Positions 20,391 through 33,423 of a stretch of DNA of 64,000 nt are shown piece by piece (within the stretch, counting starts at the first letter, position 1; the number at the start of each line of letters is the position of its first letter). The translations under genes were made by a program, and so were the position numbers. The notes below the pieces were generated by a model. That model did not search any database and was not told the DNA's origin. It saw only the letters and a program-made list of their open reading frames with translations. The stretch spans positions 127,302,817 through 127,366,816 of the forward strand of contig CM043958.1 in the NCBI GenBank assembly GCA_014529385.2, written 5' to 3'. The stretch is from Adiantum capillus-veneris (Eukaryota; Streptophyta; Polypodiopsida; Polypodiales; Pteridaceae).

Positions 20391-20940
20391 AGGGGGACTT
20401 TGAAGAAATGTGGGTGCCAGACCCCACTAAAGTCGGAACCAGCTCAGCCAGGCCACATGTTGATCAATATGATCAATATATTAGAGCTTATGAGGAGTCG
20501 GAGGCCATACTGGAGCAGCAACCTGTCGAGCCTTATACTGAAGAGGAAGTACAGCTTTTAAAAGCTGAGCTGAAAAAGGACGACAAGGGGAAGAAGGAAG
20601 TAGATGAGTCTACTGAACTCAAGAGAAAGACGGGCAAGCACAAAGGGAAAGCCAAGATGACTGAGGACAATCAGCCCTCCTTTACTGATGTACCAAGCCC
20701 GAAGAAGACAGGAAATTATTGTGAGGGAGACCACAATAAAAATAGAAACAGAAGTTATGGAAAAGCCGGAGGCCGGGACCAAGGGAAAAGGAGATAGATC
20801 CAGTTCAGCAAAGAAAGAAAGATGATTATGAGGATCTGGTAGCGATCGGATACAGTGAAGAAGAGGCCCTGGAGGCAGTTTATGGGATATCCCTCTACGA
20901 AAACAAGATGATCGGAAAGGGACGGAAGAAAAGAAAAGAC
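20348..20940 (+). pseudogene. Extra module, middle part
   Basis: The frame at 20348 continues from the previous segment (MERLVEQFRAERALKGDFEE, then PTKVGTSSARPHVDQYDQYI, then a long acidic/basic helix). After 20797 coding moves frame and reads DDYEDLVAIGYSEEEALEAVYG at about 20821-20886, which looks superficially like a ubiquitin-associated three-helix motif but is too short to call. The low-complexity charged content makes the protein largely helical. Stop near 20960. Confidence 0.45.
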
Positions 20941-20950
20941 AAAGGGTACA

Positions 20951-22021
20951 ATGGAGAGTGAAGAGAAAAATGGACAACATACAATACTAGAAGAGCCGAA
21001 GCCATTGGAGGTGGTGGCAGAAAGAGCTGTCAAGTTGACAGATGAAGATGAAAAAGACATGCACATGGTGCATGAACTGCTCAGCAAGATTAAAGAAAGA
21101 TCCAGAGCAAAGGAAGTAGCAATTGAGACAGCAAAAAAAGGGAAGCAGAGTTGCAGAAGAAGTTAGAGAATGCTATGACTGAATCTGAAAGTCATAAAGC
21201 ATCACTCTCGATGCAGAAAACGAGAGAGACGGCTTGATACTCCAACTAGCCGAAGCTTCAAGAGAGGTAACAAGTTCACAGGAAGCAAAGGAGCGAATAG
21301 AAGATGAGCTGGAGGCAGCCAAGGATGAGCTCATTGAGCTAAGGGAAAGAGTCGAACTTCAAGAAGGACAATCACGAGACTCAGGACCACCCCTAGAGCT
21401 AGCAGAGCAGGAACAGAACAAGAGGGAGCCCTCGTACCAGCTCTGGAAGATCAGGTCAGAAGTTTGCAAAGAGAGCTAAGGTTAGAGCAAGTGCAAAGAT
21501 TGCACATGGCGGAGGGATCATTGGCTGCAGAGGAGAGAGCTCACAACAGAAAACCAAACACTAAGGACAAAAATGAGGCCCTCCGCAAAACAGCTCCAAG
21601 ACCTCCAAGAGCAACAAAAGAAGAGACACAGAGACACCACAAGAAAAGCAGGGGGAGCCGCCATAGAGCTACCAGAAACTGGAGAGGCAACCACAGATTG
21701 AAGATCCAGCCCAGTTCAAGAAGTGGCCTCAACTTCAGGAATCTCTGAAGAAGAAGAACAAAGGCTCCAGGACCAAATAGAAAGTCAACAGAGGAAAGTG
21801 CCAAGGCGGAAATGGAATGGGAAAGGAGACTCCTCATCTCCATTAGACTTCAAGGTTTAGACACAAAAGTGCTCTCCATGAAGAGTGGATGCAGACCCAG
21901 CCTGCCTGCTTTCCCTCTGATGAAATTTGAAGTGATAAAAGACAAAAAAGAGAATAGAGGAGGAGCAGTATGTCGCTCTTTATGAAGGCGACATCACAAA
22001 AGGATGAACAATCAAAGAAGA
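20951..22021 (+). pseudogene. Extra module, coiled-coil-rich part
   Basis: Several frames in succession (20951-21166, 21234-21479, 21464-21748 and on to about 21850) encode Glu/Lys/Arg/Leu-rich heptad-like sequence, such as SQEAKERIEDELEAAKDELIELRERVELQE and HMVHELLSKIKERSRAKE. This looks like one long coiled coil broken by at least three indels. No catalytic motif is seen. No transmembrane segment is evident, so it does not resemble a typical envelope protein. Confidence 0.5.
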
Positions 22022-22670
22022 TTGTAGATTCTCAACCTAGATGGAGGAAAGGTGGCTGAACAAATACCCAGCCTACCTCATCTACTTGGTAGAGGCTCCA
22101 AAGGAGATTCGGGAGGATGCAACCTTCTGCCCGGGTGCCAAGAGTCAGAAGCTGGAATAGCATGGCAGGATTGCAGAAAAGAAGCCAATTGGCTTAATTA
22201 CCCAAGGATGCCAGGACCAAAGGCAGGAGAGAGAATAGGTAAAAAATACATGGTGAAAACCCTAACGGGCACCATCAAACTCTTTACTGGCTCTCCTGAC
22301 CTTTCGTGTCAGATGCTAAAGAAAATCTCTGCAGGACTCTCTTAGCATGCATTGAAGTGTTCGCGCCAGATAAAGCCACGACTCTCGAGTCTACTATCGA
22401 CGGCCGACACAGTGACGATATGATGTATGATCTTTCATTGCAGCCATCACCAAAGGTGTTACATCTCTTATACCAAAGAATTATGTTTTTGCCTAGCTTC
22501 CACATGCAAAACATTCGAAGAAGCTTTCTACACCGGCTTTTTCACTCACGAAAGCAAAATATTCGGCCCAACCTTGACCATCGGCAACCTACGCTACGAA
22601 TCACATTTGCAGATGCTCAAGACGACAGGACTCTATTGACCAAGCCTAAAAGTCATGTCAGGGACGACAT
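22022..22670 (+). pseudogene. Extra module, C-terminal part
   Basis: Short frames continue to the 3' polypurine tract. The best one (22427-22639) ends FEEAFYTGFFTHESKIFGPTLTIGNLRYES. Frames change at about 22140, 22340 and 22480. No domain recognised. Kept as part of the same decayed module because coding-like text is continuous in position. Confidence 0.4.
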
Positions 22671-22675
22671 GAACC

Positions 22676-22688
22676 GGAGGGGGGGGAG
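22676..22688 (+). other. 3' polypurine tract
   Basis: GGAGGGGGGGGAG abuts the right LTR start at 22689. It primes plus-strand DNA synthesis in LTR retroelements. Confidence 0.85.
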
Positions 22689-22981
22689 TGTTGAGGAGGA
22701 GTGTTGAGCCAGCAGAGGATCACACCCACATTTTTGCTCACACCCATCATTTTGTAACCATTGATTGTAATAAATGTCTTTCCGACATTAATTTTGATTT
22801 GAGCCATTCATTAATAACGGGACTCAATTGAGTTTCCAGCTTGTAATCCCGAAGTAATTTCACCTGTTGATGTAAATAATTAGAGATGTTCTCACCTCAA
22901 GGCTGAGGTATATAAGCCAAAAGTTTTTGTACCTAAGGAGATTCAATTAATCAAAGTGAGTTTTGAGCGCCGTGACTGTGT

Positions 22982-23018
<37 letters not shown>

Positions 23019-23642
23019 TTATCTTTCTTGCTACGCGAGCTACGGGGCCGCCATTGGAGAAGCGACACCGCCATTGTGTTAGCAACGTGAGAGCTACGCA
23101 CAGATACCAAGAGTGCGCGCTATCGGCTTCTATGTGTGGTAAGTTCCTACGAGCTTCGGTGTGAGTTTTCTTCCAATCGTGTGTCGGAATAGAGCGTGCA
23201 GCATAATCTATAGAACCACAACGAGTAGAGCTACACATTAGTACCATCGGGGTCAAGTTTCGGTCACCTGTATTTTTTGGCCTGTCTTCATACGCGTTTA
23301 TCGCACGGAGTGGTTATAGGTTGATTTTGCAGTTCAAGTCTTTAGGGTGTTGTTCTTACCTAGTGTATAGACTTCCCCTTGAGTTTGAGATCGATTCAAT
23401 GATTTTAGATCCTGTTTCGTATAGCATTCGTTCGTAGTACGGATTTCAGTCACTTGCGTATTTTAGAACTTAGATTTGATTTCCTTAGTAGTGATTGTCA
23501 TTAGAAGGTCGAGTAGGTGATTTGACACCCACCTAGTTGTTTCCATGCGCCTGCGGGTCAAGCTCCGTCCTCGTCTGACAAATTCTGTTGTTGGTTGAGT
23601 TCTCGCTATTTAGCTTCCGCTAGCGGCGTAACCGCCTTAACA
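22689..23642 (+). repeat. 3' LTR of the 19.1 kb element
   Basis: A 954 bp direct repeat of 4543-5527, starting TGTTGAGGAGGAG and ending TTAACA. The start carries a shortened form of the terminal duplication seen in the left LTR. TATATAAG is at 22909-22916 and the GA tract (about 22983-23016) is shorter than in the left copy. Confidence 0.9.
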
Positions 23643-23739
23643 ATGTGTTTTTTGAAGGTGTTTTCCGAGAGGATAGGGATGCTGTGGATACCCTGAGCTA
23701 TACAAAGGCCCTTGTGTTTGTGCCGGGTGTCTTCCCCCA
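23643..23739 (-). repeat. Copia-type LTR, remaining end (minus strand)
   Basis: This matches the start of the plus-strand LTR at 59562 (read in reverse): the order of GTGCTGTGG, CTTAGCTATA/CTGAGCTATA and CCCCCTCTCCAACGGG is shared. It completes the LTR at 2340-4542. Minus-strand sequence GTTGGAGAGGGGGAA at 23740-23754 is the polypurine tract also present before 59562. Confidence 0.65.
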
Positions 23740-24349
23740 TTCCCCCTCTCCAACGGGATGCTTTAGATACATTCTGTCGTCTAGTCAAAGGTCCACATTT
23801 TTTATGCCCTGTGATCTTAAGTTCTCCTTCAAAGCTTCAGAAAGTGTTTGCTGTTTGTTTTTCTTGCAGAGGGGTTCATACTCTCGTGAGAGCTCTATGT
23901 GCATGTGATATACATCTCTCGTATTCCTCGTAGAAGTTTTTTCATGGAGAAGCTACAAGTGTTGACTAAGACATGATTGATCAAAATTGTGTGCAGAAGG
24001 AGGTGGGGGAGATAGAAGAATGATAATTTGAATATCGCACGCCCGTGAGAGAATGCAGGAGGGAATGGGGGGAAGAAGGAGGCGAGGAAACAGAGCTTAG
24101 TTTTCAAAAATACAAAAGATTGAGCCTTGAATTCAATAGCCGCCTCGCACAGTGAATTGTTATCATGACTAGAATACTTTTTGGGTTTTTTAATAAATGT
24201 ACCTTGCATGAATAAGATATCCAGATATTAGAAAACATGTATGAAAAATGGTTAAAATGAATTTTCTATTATCTCTCTCTACGCTGACATGGCATTTCTT
24301 ACAAGACCAAAATTTGAGTCCAAACTTTTCATAATGCGTCACTTTACCT
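23740..24349. other. Flank of copia LTR, unassigned
   Basis: In the minus orientation this should be the end of a copia pol, but I can only see weak traces (for example SEALKENLRSQGIKNVDL in one minus frame near 23790-23850). No firm gene call. Confidence 0.3.
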
Positions 24350-24830
24350 AAGCAACTAACTCTAAGCAGACATTAATATCCCAACTGCTTACCCTAAGCA
24401 GATCAAATATTATTGAAATGGCTAAATTAATGCGACACTAAGCCTATTTAGAGTATCCAAATCAAAATCTGATAATCCTAAGCGACTTGAAAATAGCCAA
24501 ATTGCAAAGCACTAGAACCTAAGTGGCTAGCCCTAAGCGGACTTAAACCTTAACAGCGCTACTACGAGTGGTCGGCATAGCAAACGTCGCTTTATCCTAA
24601 GCGATATAATACGCATCACCAACTACTAACGGCTAAACCAAAAGCCGCTTTACCCTAAGCGATCTAACACGGACCACCAATTATTAGCTGTCAAATCAAA
24701 AGCCATTAACCCTAATAAGCTAACCTAAATGTATTAAGACAATCAAATTCTAATAATCAAACCTAAACACTAACACTATAACTTGAACCTAAACCCGCTA
24801 AGCTTACAGGAGAAGGGATCTAGCCTAGAT
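24350..24830. repeat. CCTAAGCG-rich degenerate repeats
   Basis: The 8-mer CCTAAGCG or close variants recur many times. Two units of about 60 bp, near 24586-24645 and 24648-24706, are clear tandem relatives (CGCTTTAYCCTAAGCGATMTAA at their starts). Not telomeric: the spacing is irregular. Confidence 0.6.
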
Positions 24831-25999
24831 ACCGTCAGGATGAACGTCGAGTGTTTGGGCATATGTAGTGTCATGAAATGAACACACGGAGTGGATCTCT
24901 TGGCTACACAAACTGCCTACAAACACACGTCAGATGAACCACCCAACCATAGTCACCATCCTGTAGCACCCTCGTGCTAGGGCCAACATCCGAGGATGTA
25001 GGTGTGCACCTGTAAACTAATAATTTATCCTGAACGTGTTAAGATGGTAAAACATTGGAAAATAATCAAATTTAATTAAAACCTAACACTAAAACATTCT
25101 AACACTCACATCTACAACACCTACGATAGGTCACAATTTAAAAGTACAACATAATTTTAAAATAAAATTGCATAAAAATAAAAAACTAATTATAAATTGA
25201 CCTAAACCAAAATAACTTAAAAAATTTACCAAATTTGATTACGGTTGTTTGAGAATGACAATATTTAATGAAAATTTTAAAATAACAAAATTGATATATT
25301 TTTTAATTTTTATTTGAAAATATGTGTGTGTGTGTGTGCACGTAGTGTGTTTAATTAATTAGTTAATTAATCTTGTAATGGGCCACAAAAGTGATTGGAG
25401 CCACTAAAGTGGCTCATGGCTAGATTCTAGTATTTTAAGCATAACTTTTGGATATGACATAAAAACTTCATGAAACTTCTTGAGCATCTTGTTAGGATGT
25501 GTCTAAAATTCTAAGATTCATATTTGAGTTAAAAATGCAAAAAAAAACCTTTTTTAACGAGAGCCTTTTTGCATACAATTGTAATTTACTACTTAACTTG
25601 TGCAAGTAGTAAATGTTGTCTTCTTTATGTAAGCAACACATAAGTGTGATAGGATCATTACATACCAATTGAGGGATTTTTGAGAGAATTTTGATTCTAT
25701 TCAAAAATTAATTGGTCTACCATTGAGTTAATTTAGTAGAGTTATACACATTTTATCAAAATTAGTCCTTAGAGATGGACATGCAAAGACAACTTCAACC
25801 CTTGATTTATTTTCTCAAAATTTTTCATAAACTCGTACTATGTGTTGGGTGTACTTCCTTGAGAGTTTTTTTCGTTTAGACATTTAAATAGCTGTTGAAT
25901 TATTTTTTTACAAAAGTCTCTTAAAGCCTTAAAAGTGGCTTTTTTTTTTATAGGAATAGTGTTAATTATATAAAAATTTATGTGCATTTTATTTATTTG
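24831..25999. other. AT-rich DNA without recognisable genes
   Basis: Low-complexity AT-rich sequence with a short GT tract at about 25323-25338. No coding or element signature seen. Confidence 0.5.
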
Positions 26000-26034
26000 C
26001 ATGTTTATGTGCATGTGCATGTGCATGTGCGTGC

Positions 26035-26074
<40 letters not shown>

Positions 26075-26143
26075 AAGAGAAGAAAAGGATAGGTCACTCA
26101 CATGTGTCTGCAAGAGAAGAAAAGGATAGGTCACTCACATGTG
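26000..26143. repeat. GT microsatellite and 35 bp tandem duplication
   Basis: A compound tract GTGCAT / GTGC / GT (about 26002-26072) is followed by two direct copies of a unit beginning TGCAAGAGAAGAAAAGGATA and ending CACATGTG (about 26073-26107 and 26109-26143). Confidence 0.85.
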
Positions 26144-26639
26144 GCCTATGTGAGCACAAAACACTTTAGAGAATGCCGCTAAATCTGCACACAAAAGAAA
26201 AACAGAAATGCACTATGTCACACATTGTTGATGCAGGGAGTGTGTGAGTGAATATCACAAGCCCATCAAGCCTCGCAATAGCAAATCTGAAGCAATTGAG
26301 AAGGAGGAGAGCAAGAGAGAAGTCAAAAAATGGGGGAAAACGGAGAAGAGAACCCATGGTTCTATTTTTGTAGGTGACATCGGTATGGCTATCGCTATCG
26401 ACGTCCGTATGGCCGTTGGTATAGGCGTCAATATCAGCGTCGGAACCGTTGAAATAGGTGTCCAAAGTTAAAAAAATTTGATTTTTTCCTGGATTTAGCA
26501 ATGCATATCTCGATGCCCGCAAAACGACGTTGATAATTTGGCATCGTTATTGAATTGATCTCTCTTGTAGTGACGGTAGCTTGGCTATGGATATACAATC
26601 CCCTTTTACACATGAGACTAACATAGAGTAAAGCATTCC

Positions 26640-27235
26640 ATGCTTATGACCTCTAGGAATCACAAGATTTCCCTTCTTGATTGACCACGAACCATTCCCA
26701 AAGGTGGTCAATAACCCAAGTCATCAAGTTGACCACAAACTCTTCACTACCTTGGGAACATATCAAACATTTTTTTCTATGAATTTCATGCCATTATCCA
26801 TAACTAGCTTGGCATCTCCAATACCATATATCTCAAGCTCATAGGCATCACTGAGCTTCACTTTACATCGAGTATATGCATCGGTATAATGGTTCTCCAT
26901 GCATACATAGAGAACCATTCTCTATGAGGTGTCACATGGAAACTGGATCCAAAAACTCTGACCCAATTATGATCAAACTAGCATCAAGTGCAATAAGAGT
27001 GTTTGGACTAAAATTTGTCGTAAAGACTAGAACATATGAGGAACTTTGGACCTCAGGCACATCTACATCTTAGGAGACTCTAGCACATTGAGCTCCTTAA
27101 TCTTAGCTTTGCCCTTGCCGTCGTTGTCAAACTTCTTGTTGTCTTGAGAAATTTTCTTACTTCTTTGCCATGCATGACAAACTCTCTTTAAATGTCTTTT
27201 CTTGTGGCAATGGTAGCACTTGACATTGCATAGGG
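26640..27235 (-). pseudogene. Ty1/copia gag end and protease-region relic
   Basis: On the minus strand, about 27171-27222 encodes a zinc knuckle CYHCHKKRHLKRVC (C-X2-C-X4-H-X4-C) followed by a Lys-rich linker, as at the end of copia gag. Further down (about 26700-26960), in shifting frames, are fragments matching the copia protease-to-integrase region: a TPHREWFSMY-like stretch, then YGIGDAKLVMDNG, then YVPKVVKSL-like text. Several stops show it is dead. No copia IN/RT is recognised between here and the minus-strand LTR at 23739, so linking the two is speculative. Confidence 0.6.
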
Positions 27236-29389
27236 AATCTCTCGATTTTCTACAAGAACTCTCACTTTGGCTTTGGTACGATTATGAGTGCCACGTCTGT
27301 GACCTTTGCCACTAGCAATATATGCATCACTTTGCTTTGCACTATCAATGCATAAGCCTCCCACCGAAACCAAAAATTGGTGAAACACTTGTACCTAGAA
27401 ACCTACAATCCTTGTGTTTGTAGAAGCTGAAAAACTGTGTGCAAGTGATGCGCAAATAATATCCCTGAGAGTGTAAAACTCCACCTGCAATGCCGATGCC
27501 CAAAAACTGCTCCTCAATGGGAACAAAATCCTTGGTTCGAACTCCAACGAACTCCTTCTATGATGTTGATGTGATACTCTGCCTCTAAGAAGTATGCTCA
27601 AAAAATTGATCTCTCGAGAGACCCATAGGAAAGCCAAAAATCATACTCCTACTTCAAAAATCACTCACTATGAGTGTAGGCGATCCATAGGTATATGTCA
27701 ATGGTAGGCCGAGAAAAACCACCAATGCTGAGGATATGTGATGCCAAAGAAGATATGAGTCAATGTTTTCTTCCACCATTGGATGGAAGTACCAAACCTT
27801 GAATTCAATGTCGAGCTTGACGATGCTCAAAGTTGTCTAGATGCAGAGCAAGTCTCATTTATGCTCGATGAAGCGACGCCGCAATTTGAAGTCAAAATTG
27901 AGTGCTGAAACTCATAGAGTTCGCTCTCACACTCTTGCGATTGATCCTCTAAGGGAGAGAATGATGGTGGCCATCGATGTCCAAGCTCCTATGAACTCCT
28001 TTGTATGTACGTGTTACACACTTATGCGGTGTGTGTGTGTGTTATGCACTCCCTTGCCAAAAGTCATTGATTTGAATGAAAACGCCAATGTCAAAGCTCA
28101 CACCAAGCTCCTAGATTTGATGCGTGTGTATGTATGTGTACATGCACTGTCTCCAAAAGAAGCTTCAAAGCTATGATTTCTGTCTTTGCATAGATCCAAG
28201 AAGCTTAACCTTTTTGCTTTCAAATTTGCTAAAGGTAAAGCTTTTTGCAACAAAATTCCCCCTTTTCTAAAAGCTTGAAGAAACATTTTTGTTTCTCCTA
28301 CACATATAAGAAAAGCCTTGCCTAATCCAAAATTGCTTCTCCAAGCCTTTACATGGAGTCTTACCAAACACCGAGCAAAAACTTCTGAGCAAACCAAAAA
28401 GCGAGCGAGATCAATACCCAGGGCATTGGTATACACTACTAGAGATAGGGGGTAGAGAGAGAATGAGAGGAATGGAGGAGACACAAAAAAGACCATAAGG
28501 CTTCATCACTTCAAAGAGAAAGGTAGGTTTCACATGAGAGGATAAAATCTTGCTACCCAGTAGCAACTTGTCTATTGCCACTACAAGGGCTCTACATCGA
28601 CAATCAATCCAAGTTTTGAGAGGATCAGGAAGGAAGAGAGAGTTTTCCAGCTTTGTCATTAAAACTGGAAGATTTGGGTATTAAAGTTGATTTAGACATT
28701 GTGATGGAAGAGGGAGGTGTTTGGCTCTCCATTTCTCCCTTGCAATGTCAAGTTAAGGCGAAAGTGGCAACTATCCTAGACGAAAAAATCTCAAAAAAAT
28801 GCAATGGTCTATGGTGACAACAAGAATGCCTTTGGAGCCCATTTGGCGCACTACATGGTTACTATCTTCTCGCTTTGTGAGGGTCGGGGGGAGGGGGGGG
28901 GATATGGACCAAAAATTGTTTGGCCCAAAAGGGGACAAGGTTTTTTATTGTGAATGTATTGCAAACAACACATCCTTTCCGCCATCCCATTGTCAAACCA
29001 AGCCTTTGGCTGGGTTAAGATGAGCCTGATAGAAAATAGAAGCAAATGAACCAGTCGATAAAATTAGCGTAGTGTAAAGTTGCAAACACATTCTATTGCA
29101 AGCGAGAGATTTGAACTGCATTCTCCGCGTTTTCCGCTACAAAGTGCTTGATAGCTTCTCATTTCTGAGGGGGAGGGTGCCACCCAGGTTCTTGTGGGTC
29201 CAAAAGAGGTGTTTTTCTATGTTGACCAAACATTTTGCTCCAGCCTGGACCCTTGCTCTCTACTGCTAGGTGTTCTGAACCCAGCCTTAAAAAGGCATAC
29301 TCAGGAAGTGTTCGGTCTTTTGAAGAAAAAACTCTAAAAAAAAGGACTGTCGCCAATTGGCCATTCACAATATTTTTTTCTAAATCAAA
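27236..29389. other. Unassigned DNA
   Basis: Small open frames only (up to 132 codons, minus strand 28098-28496), none with a recognised motif. Part of 27240-27640 could be more of the minus-strand copia gag, but I cannot show it. Confidence 0.4.
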
Positions 29390-30515
<1,126 letters not shown>

Positions 30516-32220
30516 AGAGGGAGAAAGAAAGACATCTGGATAGTGCGGTGTGGGAGTTTCAGGCTCTGTGCTTTGTGTTTTGACTTCAAACTTTCAAAGG
30601 CAATCATATGCGACTTGAGAGAGAGAGAGAGAGAGAGAGGACCTCGTCGCGAGCACATGCGAGTCTACGACCAATGCTAGACCTTAAACATTCGCACGTG
30701 TGGTGGGGAAAGCAGCGATACCAGTAACCAGCCTGCGTTTCTGCGTTTGAATCGGCATTTCTCCGTTTCTAGGCAAGGGAGGTGTTTCGATGTTGTGGTT
30801 GCCTGTTGGCTCGTATCAAAATTTACTATTTCAACCTATTCAAGTTGGTACTTTAGCCTACTGCAGTCATTTCAATCAGAAACTAAAAGAACCATTAAGG
30901 TAACCAGCCTTCCTTGTAAAACGTGCAATAAATGAACAGCTTGAGGGGGCCTTCACATGCACATGCTCATTTATAAGCACTAAGCATCGAAACTCGACAG
31001 AACGATTCGAGCAATTCCACACCGGTGAGGCTTTGTAGATGGGTGCCAAGATTCATTATCTTGGGGTTTGTGTGCAAGCATCATGGATGACAAGCATTTA
31101 GTCCGCACAAGAAAGACACCACTCAATTGATTATGGAACAATAGAATAGGTGTCATGCCTATACATGGACCGGTTTAATGTGCCACCATCTAATATGAAT
31201 CTCAAATCATCTAGTATTAATCTCAAATCTGTCCAAGCTTATACACAGACAGACTTAATGTCCTGCTATCTGTCCCTCTGTCCGAATCCACTATGTACTG
31301 GAAAAGATAGATCACTATTGATGCAGAGGCACCCTCTTCACCTAATTTAACACTTCTTATACCCTCATAGCTTCAGACCCTATGCCAAATAATATGTTTC
31401 AGAGGAGTGAACGTAGATATAGATTACCTTTTTGTTAAAAACAAACCACAGCATTTGAAACAAAACTTTCATAACCTGATACTACTAGAGAAAAAAACAA
31501 CCTGGTACTGTCAAAGAAAAAACCCAAAACACACAAAAATCCCGAATCTCTGGGGCTCGAGAGCTTCATAACTGCCACAAGTGAGTTACAATGCGGAGTC
31601 CTTCTGTCATCAGGGCTGGCAAAATGCCAAAAAAGGCTCAACGTCGACATAAGATTTATATTTTCCTCCTCCTCCATCATCTTCAGGGGCGCCATTATGG
31701 GAAGAAGAGTTTGGAGGGGATACTCATGAAATCAAGGATGACAACTCCACTCCAGAAGGGGACGAAGTCATACATGAACTAAGATTCAACTATATGTTGC
31801 CACCCCTTCTATAGTGGACCAAATATGGAGGAAGACACTAGTTACGAAAATGAAGGGAACGATCAAGATACTGAGCCGAGTAATAATGACCCCAGAGAAT
31901 AGGAAGCATTGGGGGGGAATTTCATGGCTTTGCCCCTTCCCGTTTCCAAAAAAAGAGAATAGCAAGGATGAACCTAAGAATGACAAAAGGAGCAACAATG
32001 GGTATTTGAAACGTATTTAGTCCTTTGACAAGCCCTGTGGTGTGAAATCTATCATTATCCAAACAATTATTCAGTTCTGTTACTCCAGGCTTTGCCTTAA
32101 CAAAAGCTATTGCCCTGTTTGCTCCGATGATAGCCTTTTAGATATTATTCGTATCTCAAGGAAATCCACTTTTGATAAATATAGATAACTAACATTACTT
32201 CATGGTGGCCTTTGCTTTGG
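30516..32220. other. Unassigned DNA with short GA tracts
   Basis: GA tract at about 30617-30639. Open frames are below 90 codons and not recognised. Confidence 0.4.
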
Positions 32221-32221
32221 T

Positions 32222-32312
32222 CACCCCCCACCTAGGTGACATAATGCTAATGCGTTAGACTCAGAGTCCTAGAATGATGATTCGACTCCATCCCCATGAT
32301 TTTTTTAAGTAA
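32222..32312 (+). other. Possible tRNA-derived fragment
   Basis: GATTCGACTCC (near 32279) fits an internal polymerase III B box, and the preceding GCTAATGCGTTAGACTCAGAGTC resembles D-arm and anticodon-arm sequence. It is followed by a T run. I cannot fold a full cloverleaf, so this is at best a tRNA pseudogene or SINE head. Confidence 0.3.
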
Positions 32313-33137
32313 ACCCAATGTAGGGATCCTAACTTAGAAGGCAATGGATGTATGTGGGTTCCTTCCTAGCTACCTACTCCTTTTGGTAGGGATTTGGACA
32401 CACGCGGAAGAGGGTATGTTGCCAACCCTTATTGACATAGAGCTACCACCTAATTGGCAAGAGCTGTTGTCTTTCCTATATCAACTGGATAAAAATGTGA
32501 AGAAAAAAAGATTGATTATAATCAAATGACATCACTCAAAAACTTGCAAGGGGCATAGTTGGTATATGGGCACATGCACACAAACACACACACACAAAGA
32601 GATGGCACACAACTAGGATTGAGGTGGATGTTATAGTGGTGGAAATTGCAATGAAAACATGTAGGCTACCCTCATAATGTTTTTTTGAACAAGCCCATGG
32701 TGACAATTCCTAGTTCCATACCTTGTGACTTCTTGGGTTTGAAATTAGTTTATGAGGACCCTTACTCTAGTAAGCTTGTCCCTTGTGTTCTAAACAGGTC
32801 TTGCTTCTATGAGCTGCATTATACACACTCATCCCTTTGTCACTACATTCTGACACAAGAAATATCAGCCACATTAATACTAAAGAGAAGTTCCTAATTG
32901 CTCATTAGTTGAATCCTTTGTCTCCTTTGCAACGTGTTACCATTGCCTATTTTCAACTTAATGTCCACCACCTCTATCTAGGCTTGGATAGAGTGTAAGA
33001 ACTAAATAAAAACACATATGTGAGTGATTATTGAAATATGTAGAAGTACCTTGACTAGTTTGGGCTTTTTGAAATAGTGCATTGCTAATTTTTGCTCGGT
33101 TTAGTTATCGCTCGAAAAAACCTGCTCGGGATTTGGG

Positions 33138-33242
33138 ATTCCTCCTTTACATGGAGCTTCACATGTGAGGGGAGGGAAAGGGTGTCGAGAAGCCTTTACA
33201 TGGAGCGTCACATGCGATGGGAGGGGAGGGGTGTCAGGAAGT
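33138..33242. repeat. Tandem duplication of about 50 bp
   Basis: Two adjacent units start TTTACATGGAGC and continue through TCACATG and a GGGAGGG run to GTGTC. The second has a few substitutions. Confidence 0.75.
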
Positions 33243-33251
33243 CACCACCTT

Positions 33252-33423
33252 GCTCTAATACCAGCGAAGGGAAATGATATGTACCTATATGTACGTACGG
33301 AACGAGAAGCAATTGAGGGAAACAACACACTAAGAGAATGATTGTGTGTTACCTTCATTGTTATATGAAGAGTAGAGTTAATGGTTAGTCATGGACGGTT
33401 AGCCATAAGCATTTACCCCAACA
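33252..33423 (-). mobile_element. Possible small LTR with primer site (minus strand)
   Basis: Minus-strand TGGTATTAGAGC (33252-33263) matches the initiator-Met-tRNA primer site apart from one base. Next to it, about 160 bp ends on the plus strand in TTACCCCAACA, i.e. starts TGTTGGGGTAA on the minus strand, a typical LTR start. No partner LTR was found, so this is either a fragment or chance. Confidence 0.4.

Larger units (their letters stand above)
4543..23642 (+). mobile_element. 19.1 kb Ty3/gypsy element with extra domains
   Basis: The borders are set by two direct LTRs (4543-5527 and 22689-23642), each starting TGTTGAG and ending TTAACA, with a near-perfect 5 bp target duplication. Inside, in order: primer site, palindrome block, gag, protease, RT, RNase H, duplicated zinc module, integrase, a pol extension with a second retropepsin-like domain and W-x-P-K repeats, an internal polypurine tract, a non-coding stretch, a second palindrome block, an extra coding module, and the 3' polypurine tract. 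RT and primer-site sequence resemble the Tat/Athila branch of plant gypsy elements, but there is no second RNase H of the Tat kind between RNase H and integrase. Many frameshifts and stops make it inactive. It sits inside an older copia-type LTR. Confidence 0.9.

Noticed and set aside
20821-20886. Ubiquitin-associated (UBA) domain in the extra module
   Set aside because: Only a short LVAIGYSEEEALEAVYG-like stretch fits; the rest of the three-helix domain is not seen.
32222-32312. Functional tRNA gene
   Set aside because: Only a B-box-like motif and partial arms are seen; no complete acceptor or cloverleaf pairing could be made.
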